From Bordetella parapertussis (lineage in GTDB: Bacteria > Acidobacteriota > Terriglobia > Bryobacterales > Bryobacteraceae), in contig CALQCC020000005.1 in the NCBI GenBank assembly GCA_943328975.2, positions 1-64,000 of the forward strand: DNA of 64,000 nucleotides, read 5' to 3'. The notes beneath the pieces were generated by a model. That model had not been told where the DNA came from and ran no database searches. It was given only the letters and a program-made list of their open reading frames with translations. A program made the translations under genes and the position numbers. This document shows positions 7,460 to 17,234 of the stretch, one piece after another. The first letter of the stretch is position 1. Each line of letters opens with the position of its first letter.

Positions 7460-7987
7460 TTAATCCAGTAACCGTTGCAAATAGCCGGAGACCGCGGCGC
7501 CCCCTTCGCGCGGCGCCCACGGGGCGAACTCCTTGTCCGTACTCAGCTCCCACGGGCCGGGCTTCACTTCGTAACACACCGCGTAGGGCGTCAAAGCGGC
7601 CAGCGTGTGCCATGCTCCCGGTGCGACGTCAATCCCGCGCGCTACCTCTATCCCTGCGGCCCAAGCGGGCACGCTCTGCGGCATAGGCCCTGAGCCGAGC
7701 ACCGCAGTGTGCACCACCGCTCCCTCGTCATCGAAGATGAAGAAGGCCACGTACCCCTCCAGAACGATGAACGCTTCCGCTTTGGGCGGATCCCTGTGGC
7801 GATGAGGCTGGATGTAGGTTCCGTAGGCAAGTACGTTGAGAAAGCGCTGCGGATTATCTTCGGGACCCGAGTGGAAATTGTGATTCGCGCGAAGCCGGGG
7901 AGACGCTTGGGCCTTCACCACCAGGGACTGAATCAAAGCGTCGGTGAGCAACGCAACAGAGTACGGCGGTTCCATGCTTCCCATCAT
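7460..7987 (-). CDS. WbuC-family cupin metalloprotein
   Basis: The 175-aa protein has the WbuC layout: RLRANHNFH near residue 32, then the cupin metal motif HRHRDPPKAEAFIVLEGYV (about residues 63-81) and a second strand motif ending in APGAWHTLAAL. His pairs and the Glu of the first motif give a typical cupin metal site. WbuC proteins are linked to surface polysaccharide gene clusters in other bacteria, but none lies nearby here. The start is only a few nt downstream of the terminator of the ankyrin operon, so it needs its own promoter within or beside that hairpin. Confidence 0.8.
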   Translation of the reverse strand: MMGSMEPPYSVALLTDALIQSLVVKAQASPRLRANHNFHSGPEDNPQRFLNVLAYGTYIQPHRHRDPPKAEAFIVLEGYVAFFIFDDEGAVVHTAVLGSGPMPQSVPAWAAGIEVARGIDVAPGAWHTLAALTPYAVCYEVKPGPWELSTDKEFAPWAPREGGAAVSGYLQRLLD

Positions 7988-7991
7988 AGCG

Positions 7992-8034
7992 AGTGAAAAA
8001 GAAACGGCCCAGCTTGGTGAAGAGCTGGGCCGTT
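7992..8034 (-). terminator. Rho-independent terminator of the PSD1-DUF1552-ankyrin operon
   Basis: AACGGCCCAGCT (8003-8014) and AGCTGGGCCGTT (8023-8034) make a perfect 12-bp stem with an 8-nt loop. On the minus strand it is followed by TCTTTTTCAC, a usable U-tract, and it starts 19 nt after the stop of the last ankyrin gene. Confidence 0.9.
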
Positions 8035-8052
8035 GAAATACAGGACCGGAAG

Positions 8053-9873
8053 TTACTGACAGCCGTTGACGCCCTTCGTCAGACAGATCGACGAAGTGAT
8101 GTCGGCGGGGATCGGCAGACCTTGCTTGGCCATCAATTCCTTGATAAGCGCCGCAGTATCCGGATGGGGAATCGCCGACTGCACGCCGACGCGGACCAGA
8201 CCTTGCGCGTAATGCAGCGGAATCCAGGTGAGCCCCTTCATCGCGCCGTTTACCGTATCGCGGCTGCCGACGTCATGAGCGTCCAGCTTCGCGCCCGCGT
8301 CCACCAACATCTGGACGATTTCGTTGCGACCCTTGTGGGCGGCTCCGTGCAGAGCGGTGCGGCCTTCTTCGTCAGCTTGGTTCACGTTCACGCCCAGGTC
8401 CAGCAGCATTTTGACTGTTTCTACGTTCTTCGGACGCGACCATTCGAAGGTGACGCCCTCCACCCAGGCGATACCGGATGCCACAGACAGCGCCGTGACG
8501 TTGTGTGCGGTCATCAACTTCGGATCGGCGCCCGCGGCCAGCAGAACCTTCATCAGTTCCACGTCGCTCGATTGAGCGGCACGTAGGAACGGAGTGGCCC
8601 CGTCTTCCTGCAGCCACTGCATGGTGAAGTTTGTACGAGTCTCAGTGGAATCCCCCGTGCAAGTCGGCGCAGTGCCAAGCGCAGCAGGAGCAGCCGGACG
8701 GTTGCCGCAAACACGAACGTTCGGATCTGCACCCTTGGAGAGCAGGAGCTTGATGTACTCCAACTGGTCCATGTCGGCTTTCGGGGTCGGATAGTCGCCC
8801 AGTTCGATATTGCGATTGTCGGTGGCGAGGTACAGAGGAGACCAGCCGCCGTTGTTCCTCAGGTTCGGATTGGCGCCTCGTTCCAGCAGCAGCGCGCCCA
8901 ATTTGTAGTCACGATTCTGTGTCGCGGTCAGCAGCGGAGTCCAGCCGTAGTTGGTCGTCTGGTTTACGTTGGCTCCGGCATCCAGCAGGATCTTGGCGCA
9001 CTCGATGCAGTTTTGACGTGCAGCGAATACCAACGCCGTTAGAGCGCCACCGTTGGTGTCGCGCTGGCGTCCAAAAGAAAGCTCTGCCGCAGCCGCGTCC
9101 GCCGCAGCCACTGCATCTTCCGGGGTTCCCGCAGCCGCAGGTGCGGGCGCAGCCTTACCTTTAGCCTGACCGCCGTTCTTTCCTTGGTTGCCTTGTCTTG
9201 CTCCACCACCCGCGAACGCACCCTTCTGGTCTTCCTGGCCCTGCTGGCCAAGGCGAGCGCGCACGGTGGGTGCGAGATAAGCTCCGCCGCCCTTGGTGTC
9301 ATTGTTGGATCGGAGACTAACATCGGCACCCGCGGCAACCAAGGCCGCGATGGCTTCCGGATGCGCCTGCTCGGCTGCCCACATGAGCGGCGTGGTGCCG
9401 CGCAATTTCTCCTTGGCGTTGACGTCGGCCTTAGCCACGATCAAAGCCTTCACCGCAGTAGGATTGCCGTTACGAGCCGCATACATCAACGGCGTTTCGC
9501 CATTGGGACCAGTCTCATTCGGGTTGCCACCGGCTTTGATCAACTTCTCGATCATTTCCGCGCTGCCGTTCGTGCTGGCTAGGCGGAGCGGTGTGGCTCC
9601 GTCCCGATTGGGAACCTTTACGTCGGCCTTCGCTGCGATCAGAAGGTCCGCGATCGCCAGGTCGTTGCGGTAAGCAGCCCACTGGATGGCAGTCGCGCCA
9701 TCGGACTGAGGCAGATTCACATCTGCCTTCTGCGTCAGCAGTGTGCGGACGGCGGCAGCGTCGCCCCGCATGGCGGCATCCGCCACAGGACTGTTCGCCC
9801 CGTTCAGAACCGTCAGATAAAATACCGGGGCGAGGATCGCAACCACCGCCGCGATTGAGTTTTTATACCGCAT
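8053..9873 (-). CDS. Secreted ankyrin-repeat protein, paralogue 1
   Basis: The 606-aa protein starts with an uncleaved or cleaved signal segment (MRYKNSIAAVVAILAPVFYLTVL). About ten ankyrin repeats follow in two blocks (roughly residues 30-200 and 280-560), split by a Gly/Gln/Lys-rich linker around residues 205-250. The C-terminus ends in SSICLTKGVNGCQ with two Cys, identical in the paralogue, and an NCIEC pair lies at the start of the second block, so disulfides are likely outside the cytoplasm. ATG at 9873 has AAGGAG upstream. It is the last gene of the operon; the role is probably to bind its partner proteins. Confidence 0.85.
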   Translation of the reverse strand: MRYKNSIAAVVAILAPVFYLTVLNGANSPVADAAMRGDAAAVRTLLTQKADVNLPQSDGATAIQWAAYRNDLAIADLLIAAKADVKVPNRDGATPLRLASTNGSAEMIEKLIKAGGNPNETGPNGETPLMYAARNGNPTAVKALIVAKADVNAKEKLRGTTPLMWAAEQAHPEAIAALVAAGADVSLRSNNDTKGGGAYLAPTVRARLGQQGQEDQKGAFAGGGARQGNQGKNGGQAKGKAAPAPAAAGTPEDAVAAADAAAAELSFGRQRDTNGGALTALVFAARQNCIECAKILLDAGANVNQTTNYGWTPLLTATQNRDYKLGALLLERGANPNLRNNGGWSPLYLATDNRNIELGDYPTPKADMDQLEYIKLLLSKGADPNVRVCGNRPAAPAALGTAPTCTGDSTETRTNFTMQWLQEDGATPFLRAAQSSDVELMKVLLAAGADPKLMTAHNVTALSVASGIAWVEGVTFEWSRPKNVETVKMLLDLGVNVNQADEEGRTALHGAAHKGRNEIVQMLVDAGAKLDAHDVGSRDTVNGAMKGLTWIPLHYAQGLVRVGVQSAIPHPDTAALIKELMAKQGLPIPADITSSICLTKGVNGCQ

Positions 9874-9919
9874 GCGTAAGTCTCCTTGGCCGCCCCTCTT
9901 CACGAGAGTGTGACGGCGA

Positions 9920-11755
9920 CTACTGGCAGCCGTTTACACCCTTCGTCAGACAGATAGACGAAGTAATTTCGGGCGGAATGGTCAGGCCCTTCTTTTGCAT
10001 GAGGTCCTTAATAAAGGCCGCCGTCTCCGGATGCGGGATGGCCGATTGCACACCCACGCGAACCAGACCTTGCGAATAGTGCAGCGGCATCCAGGTCAAG
10101 CCCAGCATTGCGCCGTTGACGGTATCGCGGCTGCCCATATCCCGAGCTTCCAGATCCGCGCCGGCATCCACCAACATCTGGACGACTTCATTGCGGCCCT
10201 TGTGCGCGGCTCCATGGAGAGCGGTACGGCCCTCGTCGTCAGCCTGCTTCGGATTGATGCCCAAGTCGAGCAGCATCTTGACGGTTTCCACATTCTTCGC
10301 ACGCGACCATTCAAACGTCACGCCTTCCACCCAAGCGATGCCCGAGGCAACGTTGAGCGCGGTGACATCATGCGCGGTGCGGATTTTCGGATCGGCACCG
10401 GCGGCTAGCAGAACTTTCATCAATTCTACGTCGCTCGATTGGGCGGCGCGGATGAAGGGAGTCGAACCATCTTCAAACAGCCATTGCATGGTGAAGTTGG
10501 TACGAGTCTCGGTGGAATCACCCACGCACTGGTCGGTCGGCAATGCACCGGCCGGATTGGATCGCGTTCCGCAGACGCGGATGTTCGGGTCCGCTCCCTT
10601 GGAAAGAAGGAGCTTGATGTACTCCAAGTGATCGATGTCGGCTTTCGGAGTCGGATAGTCTCCCAACTCGATATTGCGGTTGTCGGTCGCGATGTACAGA
10701 GGTGACCAGCCACCATTATTCTTCAGGTTCGGATTCGCGCCGCGATCGAGCAACAGCGAAGCCAGCTTATAATTGCGATTCTGCGTCGCGGTCAGCAACG
10801 GAGACCAGCCGTAATTGGTGGTCTGGTTGACGTTCGCACCTGCGTCCAGCAGGATCTTGGCACATTCGATGCAGTTCTGGCGAGCCGCGTAAACCAGCGG
10901 CGTAAGTGCCCCGCCCTGCGTATCGCGCGTGCGGCCAAAAGCCGCCTCAGCAGCCGCGGCATCCGCCAGCGCGACTACGTCCGTGCCGTCGGCTGCGGGA
11001 GCCGGAGCTGCCTTGCCCTTGGCTTGTGCGTTACCGCCTTTACCTTGGCCACCCTTACCTTGCCCGCCCTTGCCCTGAGCGTTGCCGCCCTTTGCCTGAG
11101 CTTGCTGACCGTCGACGCCAAACGCCGACTTCAAGCGTTGCTTCACCGGATTGGCGAGGTAAGCACTGTTGCCCTTGGTGTCATTGCTGGTTCGCGCGCT
11201 CACATCGGCGCCCGCAGCGACCAGAGCCGCGACCGCTTCCGGGTGCGACTGCTCAGCGGCCCACATTAGAGGAGTGGTGCCGCGTAGTTTTTCCTTTGCA
11301 TTCACGTCGGCCTTAGCCGCAATCAGCGCTTTCACTGCCGCCGGGTTGCCGTTACGAGCCGCGAACATCAGCGGCGTTTCACCGCTGGGTCCGGTTTCAT
11401 TTACGTTCGCGCCGGCCTTGACCAGCCGGTCGATCATTTCCGCGCTACCGTTCACGCTGGCCAACCGCAATGGCGTCGCGCCATCACGATTCGGAATGCG
11501 AACATCAGCCTTGGCCGCGATCAGAAGATCCGCCATAGCCGTGTCATTCCGGTATGCTGCCCATTGAATGGCCGTCGCGCCATCAGACTGTGCGAGATTC
11601 ACGTCCGCTTTCTGCGTGATCAACGTGCGGATGGCCGCCGTATCACCGCGCATGGCCGCATCGGCCACCGGACTATTGGCTCCGTTCAGTACTGTGAGGT
11701 AAAACACCGGGGCAAGGATTGCAACCACGGCGGCGATGGAATTCTGATAGCGCAT
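9920..11755 (-). CDS. Secreted ankyrin-repeat protein, paralogue 2
   Basis: This 611-aa protein is a tandem paralogue of the downstream gene: same signal segment, same repeat order, same NCIEC and SSICLTKGVNGCQ Cys pairs. It differs mainly in the linker, which here has repeated GKGGQGKGGQ-like units at about residues 215-240. The ATG at 11755 is chosen by alignment to the paralogue; a TTG three codons upstream is closer to the AGGAG and is also possible. The two genes are 46 nt apart, and 38 nt separate this one from the DUF1552 gene. Confidence 0.85.
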   Translation of the reverse strand: MRYQNSIAAVVAILAPVFYLTVLNGANSPVADAAMRGDTAAIRTLITQKADVNLAQSDGATAIQWAAYRNDTAMADLLIAAKADVRIPNRDGATPLRLASVNGSAEMIDRLVKAGANVNETGPSGETPLMFAARNGNPAAVKALIAAKADVNAKEKLRGTTPLMWAAEQSHPEAVAALVAAGADVSARTSNDTKGNSAYLANPVKQRLKSAFGVDGQQAQAKGGNAQGKGGQGKGGQGKGGNAQAKGKAAPAPAADGTDVVALADAAAAEAAFGRTRDTQGGALTPLVYAARQNCIECAKILLDAGANVNQTTNYGWSPLLTATQNRNYKLASLLLDRGANPNLKNNGGWSPLYIATDNRNIELGDYPTPKADIDHLEYIKLLLSKGADPNIRVCGTRSNPAGALPTDQCVGDSTETRTNFTMQWLFEDGSTPFIRAAQSSDVELMKVLLAAGADPKIRTAHDVTALNVASGIAWVEGVTFEWSRAKNVETVKMLLDLGINPKQADDEGRTALHGAAHKGRNEVVQMLVDAGADLEARDMGSRDTVNGAMLGLTWMPLHYSQGLVRVGVQSAIPHPETAAFIKDLMQKKGLTIPPEITSSICLTKGVNGCQ

Positions 11756-11793
11756 TCTCGTCAACGTCTCCTGTAGATAACTTCTGCTGCTGC

Positions 11794-13152
11794 CTAGACC
11801 AACCCGGCCAACGGACCGGTGCTGTCGCCGATGGATTCCTGCTGGATACCGAACATGCTGAGGATGCTCAGCATTAGGTTTCCGGAGGTCACCGTCTTCG
11901 TCTTGTAGGACAAGTGACGGCCACCCTTCAGCTTGCCGCCCGCACCGCCCACCAAAATGTGCGGAACGTCGTAATGCAAGTGCTGGTTCGAATCGCCCAT
12001 GTTGGTCCCGTAGAGAACCAGGGTGCTATCGAGCAGGTTACCGTTGCCTTCTTTGATGCTCTTCAATTTCTCAACGAAGTACGCCATGCAAGCCACGTGA
12101 TAGCGGTTGATGATGGAGTAATCCTTGATGCGATCCGGGTTCTCGGCGTGGTGCGAACCACCGTGGAAGCTGGTGTTGGTTCCGCTGGCCGGGAAGTTAC
12201 GACCCGTAAGGTCGCGTGCGAATAGCATGGTCGAAACCCGTGTGATGTCGGCCTGGTAAGCCAACGCCTGCAAGTCGAACTGTAGCTTGATGTGTTCGTC
12301 AAAGCTGTCCGGAACACCTGCCGGTACCACGATGCCTTCCTGATTGATCTCGCCGCTGGACTTGCTGGCGATTTCGAGGCGGCGTTCGATTTCACGGACA
12401 CTGTCGGCGTATTCTTCAATGCGCTGCTTGTCGCCCGGTCCCAACGTGGCTTTGAACGACGCCAAGCTCTGGGTGATGGAATCGAGAATGCTCTGGTCCT
12501 GCGCGCGGCGTGCGGAACGCTGTTGCGGCGTCTTCGCTTGCACGTCGCCAAACAGGCGTTCGAAGACGACCTGTGGATTCAATTCCATCGGCAGTGGCAC
12601 GCTGTGGCTGGCCCAGGAAATCGAGTTCGTGTAGGCGCAGCTATAGCCTTCACCGCAGTTGCTGGAGTTCGCGCCCGGATCTTCAATCGCCTGCTGCAAG
12701 CTAGGCAGCAGATTCTCCTGACCGATCTTCTGCGCAATCAGTTGGTCGATGGTGATGCCGTTGTAAATGTCGGCACCAGTTGCTTTCTTTGGCTTCTGCG
12801 CAGCCATGTAGGCGGCGGCCACCCAGTGATCGGCACCCGTGACGCCCTCTGGCGGCTCCGCCGACTTGGACCACAATCCGCTCATGATCACTGTCTGATC
12901 CACCACGTTCGCGAGCGGCTGCATGATCACCGGCAGGTTCTTCGCGTCCAGCGTCGGACCCTCGGGAATCCACCAGCCCGGTGCCATCCCGTGCGGAACA
13001 AACAGACCCGTAAAACGCTGCTTCGTATTGGCAGCAGTACGCGCCAGCGGCGTTTGCGCTGGAATCATCGAATCGAGCAGCGGCAGCGCCAGCGTGACGC
13101 CCGCGCCACGAAGTACAGCCCGGCGAGAAATGTGTTTCTTAGTAATAAACAT
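11794..13152 (-). CDS. DUF1552 secreted protein with Tat-like signal
   Basis: The 452-aa protein belongs to DUF1552, a family related to alkaline phosphatase-like/DUF1501 proteins and found with DUF1592-type cytochromes in Acidobacteria and Planctomycetes. The start MFITKKHISRRAVLRGAGVT is a twin-arginine type leader. Conserved features visible are FVPHGMAPGWW, DHWVAAAYM, TSFHGGSHH and LVLYGTNMGDSNQH, all His/Asp-rich and compatible with a metal site. The gene follows the haem protein gene by 35 nt and has GGAG before the ATG. The reaction is unknown. Confidence 0.9.
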   Translation of the reverse strand: MFITKKHISRRAVLRGAGVTLALPLLDSMIPAQTPLARTAANTKQRFTGLFVPHGMAPGWWIPEGPTLDAKNLPVIMQPLANVVDQTVIMSGLWSKSAEPPEGVTGADHWVAAAYMAAQKPKKATGADIYNGITIDQLIAQKIGQENLLPSLQQAIEDPGANSSNCGEGYSCAYTNSISWASHSVPLPMELNPQVVFERLFGDVQAKTPQQRSARRAQDQSILDSITQSLASFKATLGPGDKQRIEEYADSVREIERRLEIASKSSGEINQEGIVVPAGVPDSFDEHIKLQFDLQALAYQADITRVSTMLFARDLTGRNFPASGTNTSFHGGSHHAENPDRIKDYSIINRYHVACMAYFVEKLKSIKEGNGNLLDSTLVLYGTNMGDSNQHLHYDVPHILVGGAGGKLKGGRHLSYKTKTVTSGNLMLSILSMFGIQQESIGDSTGPLAGLV

Positions 13153-13187
13153 GGCTTAATTCTCCTTCGATTCTATCTCGATACAGG

Positions 13188-15668
13188 CTATCGCGAAGCC
13201 CGTTCAACGGTCTTGGCTTCGGACTGCAATTTCTGATTCATCTGGAACGGCTCGCTCTTTACGACAGCCAGAACCAGCGACGAGAACTTGTAGTTGTTCA
13301 GTGCCGCTCCCTTGACGATCTGACGCACCAGCGGCATGTCGTAATACTCGGTGCCGCGGCCGAGCGCGTAAATCAACATCTTCTCGGTGGCGACGCGCAC
13401 AAACTGAGGCGAGTACTTCACCAGCGCTCCGCGCAATTCGTTGGGTCCCTTTAGAGGGGTGCCATCCACCAAGACACCGGTGGCGTCGACGGCGTTTGCG
13501 CCATCCATATCGCGCCATGCCCCGACCGCGTCGAAGTTCTCGAGGGCGAATCCAATCGGATCCATGATCTTATGGCAGGTGAGGCAGGGCTCATTCTTGC
13601 GGTGCATTTCGAGCTGCGCGCGCATCGACGGCGGAGCGTTGCGGTCATCCGCGCTGGCCTGTAGATTGACTTCCACGTTGGGCGGCGGAGCCGGCGGCTC
13701 GGTGCCGAGGAACGTCTGCAATACAGTTTTACCGCGTTGCACAGGGCTGGTCCGGTTGGGCATCGAAGAGGTGGTCATCAATAGTGCTTTTCCCAACAGA
13801 CCTCGGCGATAGGACAGCTCCGCCGGCAATTCCACGCGGCGGAAATAGCTTCCGTAAACATTCCGGATCCCGTAATGCTTCGCCAAACGCTCGTTGACAA
13901 AGGTGTAGTTGGCGTCCAGAAGCTCCGTCACCGGACGATCGTTTTGGATCATGCTAGTGACGAACATTTCCATCTCCTTACGCATCGCGTTGCGCAAGTT
14001 GTCGTCGAAATCCGGGAACATGCCCGCGACGGGAACTTGGCTTGCGATGGCGCGAATGCTCAACCATTGGCCCGCGAAGTTTTCCACCAGGGCGGACGAG
14101 CGCGGATCCTTCAACATTCGGCGGACCTGCGCTTCCAAAACCAACGGCTGACGCAACGTGCCCGACTGGGCGACACGCAGAAGCTGATCGTCCGGAATGC
14201 TGGACCAGATAAAGAAAGACAGGCGCGAAGCCAATTCGATGTCGCTGATGCGATACGATTTGCCCGGAGCTACCGTGGCCGGCTCAGCTTCGCGGCGGAA
14301 GACAAATTCAGGATCGCTCAACACGCGGCGCAGGGCCATTTCGACGCCCGAATCAAAGTTACCGCCTTCGTTGCGACCGCGTTGATAGAAACCCATCAAG
14401 GTTTCCGTATCCCGCGTCGTCACCGGACGGCGATACGCGCGGCGAGCCAAGGTATTGATGATCTGCGTGGCACAGGTGGTTTCCTGGGCCGCAGTGGCTG
14501 GGGTGCAAACAAACAGCTTCTTGCGTGCAGCCGTATCTTTCGCGCCAGCCGCCTTGAACGGTCCGTCGATCACGATCTTGCCTACGTGCGGGAAGAAGCG
14601 GAAGCCCGGCAGTCCGCCCGTTTCAAGCGAGCTGCGCAGGAAGTGGCGGTTCAAGTCCGTACCCGGAGCATCGTTGGTCGCCTGGAAGGTCACCACAACC
14701 GTGTGGCGGCCCGCTTTCACCGGGAAGGTCACCTTGAAGGTTCCTTCACCACGGCTGCGGTCATTATCCCAATTGAAGACGTGCATACGCTCGCCATCCA
14801 ACAGCACTTCCAGCTTTTCGCCCGGGATTTCCCCGAACGGGTTGGTGTTACCCATGTTGCCCTTGCTGATGGGGGTGACTTCAACCGAGTATTCGGCGTC
14901 GGCCGGGAACTCATGTTCGGTGATGATGCCGCCACGGGTACCAAACGGCATGCCTTCAATGTGGTAGTCCTGCGAGGTGTCTTCCGGAACGCGGTAGGTG
15001 GTCGAAACTGCCGTGCTCACGCTACCCAGTGCGACGCGACTGATTTTGCCAGCGGCCGAAACGTAACCTTCCAGAAGAGCCGGGGAGATCGACAAACCGG
15101 CGGCGACGTTGTCAAAGCCGCGGGTAGAGTCGTCGGAAGGCAGATACAGACCCGGATTGATTTCGATGTCCAACAGGTCCTTAATAACGTTGGCGTATTC
15201 GGTGCGGTTCAGGCGATGGATGCCCGGAGGGGTCAACTGCTTCACCGTGGAACGGTCCAGAGCATTTTCGAGGCTCGTCATCCAAGCTTCAAACTTGGCC
15301 GGCGTGGGACGCGGCAATCCGGACGGCGGCATCATGCCAGCGCGTACTTTGCGGACCACGAGTTCCCACTTCTCCGGATGCTCCGCTACATTGTCGATAT
15401 TGATGTCGTCCAGCGTGATGTGGCGAGCCGATTCCATCTTGGCGTTCTTCGCCGCCTGGCCGTGACAGCCAACGCAATATTGGTTGATAAACGTCCGGGC
15501 CTCACTGGGTCCGGCCTTGGCTGCGACCGCTCCAGCTTTCGCTGGGGCCGCCTTGGCCCTCGCGGGTGCCGCCTTGGCCGCGCCCGCCGGGGCCTGCCCC
15601 TGGAGCGCCAATGTCACCGACAAAATTCCCGCAATCGCGACGGAACCGATAAGAAGTAGTTTCTTCAT
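13188..15668 (-). CDS. PSD1-type haem protein (DUF1587/1592/1588/1585 domains)
   Basis: The 826-aa exported protein starts with a signal peptide and an Ala/Lys/Pro linker (residues 25-53). The c-type haem motif CVGCH is at 65-69, and a second, CLTCH, lies near residue 695 in the DUF1588 region (EPCLTCHKIMDPIGFALENF). The order matches planctomycete/acidobacterial proteins with DUF1587 (LNRTEYANVIKDLL), DUF1592 (ELASRLSFFIWSSIPDDQLL) and DUF1585 at the end. It should be a periplasmic di-haem redox protein. It is the first gene of the four-gene operon with DUF1552 and the two ankyrin proteins. The start MKKLLLIG is chosen over one six codons upstream. Confidence 0.9.
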   Translation of the reverse strand: MKKLLLIGSVAIAGILSVTLALQGQAPAGAAKAAPARAKAAPAKAGAVAAKAGPSEARTFINQYCVGCHGQAAKNAKMESARHITLDDINIDNVAEHPEKWELVVRKVRAGMMPPSGLPRPTPAKFEAWMTSLENALDRSTVKQLTPPGIHRLNRTEYANVIKDLLDIEINPGLYLPSDDSTRGFDNVAAGLSISPALLEGYVSAAGKISRVALGSVSTAVSTTYRVPEDTSQDYHIEGMPFGTRGGIITEHEFPADAEYSVEVTPISKGNMGNTNPFGEIPGEKLEVLLDGERMHVFNWDNDRSRGEGTFKVTFPVKAGRHTVVVTFQATNDAPGTDLNRHFLRSSLETGGLPGFRFFPHVGKIVIDGPFKAAGAKDTAARKKLFVCTPATAAQETTCATQIINTLARRAYRRPVTTRDTETLMGFYQRGRNEGGNFDSGVEMALRRVLSDPEFVFRREAEPATVAPGKSYRISDIELASRLSFFIWSSIPDDQLLRVAQSGTLRQPLVLEAQVRRMLKDPRSSALVENFAGQWLSIRAIASQVPVAGMFPDFDDNLRNAMRKEMEMFVTSMIQNDRPVTELLDANYTFVNERLAKHYGIRNVYGSYFRRVELPAELSYRRGLLGKALLMTTSSMPNRTSPVQRGKTVLQTFLGTEPPAPPPNVEVNLQASADDRNAPPSMRAQLEMHRKNEPCLTCHKIMDPIGFALENFDAVGAWRDMDGANAVDATGVLVDGTPLKGPNELRGALVKYSPQFVRVATEKMLIYALGRGTEYYDMPLVRQIVKGAALNNYKFSSLVLAVVKSEPFQMNQKLQSEAKTVERASR

Positions 15669-15900
15669 GGGATAATTCCTGCTCACCTACGCTGTGTGCG
15701 ACCGCCTGTCCGGTCCTAACTCACTCACTATACAGGAGCTTATTCTAATTCGCCTTGCAAGGCAAGGGCCATTCGGGCAATTCCAGCACTTGCCACTGAG
15801 CTTACCACCTAAGTGGCCACCTGACTATCAGTTCCGACGCCCGAGCGGCACAAAAACTTCCCGGAATCTCACGCACCGGATTGGGGCACCCTGGGTGTTA

Positions 15901-15931
15901 TGGCGAAACCAGAACCATTCTGGTTTCGCCA
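15901..15931 (-). terminator. Hairpin after the secreted-family gene
   Basis: TGGCGAAACCAGAA and TTCTGGTTTCGCCA are perfect 14-bp arms around CCA. The structure starts 5 nt after the stop codon of the minus-strand gene that follows. There is no strong U-tract, so it may act as a weak terminator or an mRNA 3'-end stabiliser. Confidence 0.65.
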
Positions 15932-15936
15932 AGACG

Positions 15937-16725
15937 CTACTTCTTTAGAGAATCCAGGTGCCGGACGTCCTTTTCGTTCTCCGTGCAGATGTATTCCATC
16001 AGTTCGCCGGAGGCCTCCATGGGCGTGTTCATCATCACTTCGACCGGTTTACTATACATAACAGGGTCGATGATCGTGATCTTATTCATGAGGTTACCGT
16101 AATTCGGACGCGAGTACCGCTCGATCACGTGCAACTGGTCCGAAGCCGGGTGACCGGCCATATCGAGCCAAGTGCCGCCGTTGAAGCCGATCGTATCGAC
16201 CACTAATTCATCGCCTTCCCACTTGCCGATGGAATCCCCGTACCAGGTCGGGTTGACGTCTTTGGGATGTTGCCGATCCATGAAGATCTGGCGGTAGCTG
16301 TGAATGTTCCCTTCATAAAGGACCACCACCACCTTATCGGTCTGGATAATCTTGGTCGGGTACGGATCGCGCCGCGGTACGCCGGTCGGCAGGCAGCGAG
16401 CTTCGGGGTCATCCACACCCAAGTTCGCCTGGCGTTCCAGGAACAGGGATTCGCCCAGTTTCGTCATCGGCACCTGACCGACGTCGTAGTCCTTGAACAT
16501 GTCAGACGTGTATCCCGCGTAGCCCCAGACTCCGGTAAGATCCACCTTGCCGTCTTTGGTCCTCGGAGTAGGTCCGTCAGGTCCCTTGGCGATACGCCGC
16601 CCCTTACGCTGCTTCATCGGCACGGTGCTTTCGGCCGGAAATTGGCCATTCGCCGGAGCCGGAATAAACGGCACCAACAGAGCTGCGGTTACGGCCACCG
16701 CGAAAAATGGGACAACAAGCTTCAT
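15937..16725 (-). CDS. Secreted protein of the GKWEGDxLVVDT family
   Basis: The 262-aa protein has a signal peptide (to about residue 27), then TPRTKDGKVDLTGVWGY, and the family core DSIGKWEGDELVVDTIGF with HVIERYSRPNYG and ITIIDPVMYSKP following. Three more members lie at 44775, 46249 and 47109. These proteins are abundant in acidobacterial genomes and have no established function. A single gene here, closed by its own hairpin. The His/Asp/Glu pattern does not show a known catalytic set to me. Confidence 0.8.
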   Translation of the reverse strand: MKLVVPFFAVAVTAALLVPFIPAPANGQFPAESTVPMKQRKGRRIAKGPDGPTPRTKDGKVDLTGVWGYAGYTSDMFKDYDVGQVPMTKLGESLFLERQANLGVDDPEARCLPTGVPRRDPYPTKIIQTDKVVVVLYEGNIHSYRQIFMDRQHPKDVNPTWYGDSIGKWEGDELVVDTIGFNGGTWLDMAGHPASDQLHVIERYSRPNYGNLMNKITIIDPVMYSKPVEVMMNTPMEASGELMEYICTENEKDVRHLDSLKK

Positions 16726-16846
16726 GGATTGGGACTCCCTCGCCTGGCTATTGTCGCAGATCCGCCACAGGTTTTAAATATGCGGGATGGCAAAGTTCAC
16801 GCTCGGCCACCACTGGGCGATAAGTCATCTTGAGGGAACTGAGCGC

Positions 16847-17218
16847 ATGCCACTAGACGTCCTGATCGTCGACGATTCTGCCGCGATCCGTAAGATCTTA
16901 CACCGGGTGCTGGTACAAGCGGAACTTCCGCTGGGGAAGGTCTTGGAAGCCAATGATGGACAGGAGGCACTCACTTCGTTGGCCTCCAACTCGATTGGCT
17001 TGATTCTCTCCGATATCAATATGCCCAATATGGATGGGATTGAGATGTTGAGCAAAATCAAGGCGAATGAAGCCTGGAAGAACGTCCCCATCATTATGAT
17101 CACCACCGAAGGCAGCCAGGAAAAAGTCATGCAGGCGCTGCAGTTAGGGGCGTCGGGGTACGTACGTAAGCCGTTTACGCCGGACCAGATCAAAGAAAAG
17201 CTCGTTGGGCTGGTCTAA
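16847..17218 (+). CDS. CheY-like response regulator
   Basis: The 123-aa protein is a single receiver domain. It shows LIVDDSAAIRK (acidic pocket), the phosphorylation site SDINMPNMDG with Asp near residue 57, MITTEGS (Thr switch) and YVRKPFTPDQ (conserved Lys). The start at 16847 has GAGGGA 9 nt upstream; an upstream in-frame start adds a non-conserved extension. It is followed after 16 nt by a CheX-like gene, so it probably works in a chemotaxis-type or c-di-GMP signalling chain with it. Confidence 0.92.
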   Translation: MPLDVLIVDDSAAIRKILHRVLVQAELPLGKVLEANDGQEALTSLASNSIGLILSDINMPNMDGIEMLSKIKANEAWKNVPIIMITTEGSQEKVMQALQLGASGYVRKPFTPDQIKEKLVGLV

Positions 17219-17234
17219 ACCAGAAGGGGTCAAG

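Noticed and set aside
13875-15659. 594-codon plus-strand open frame
   Set aside because: It is antisense to the conserved PSD1-type haem protein gene and has a Arg/Gly/Asp-rich shadow composition.
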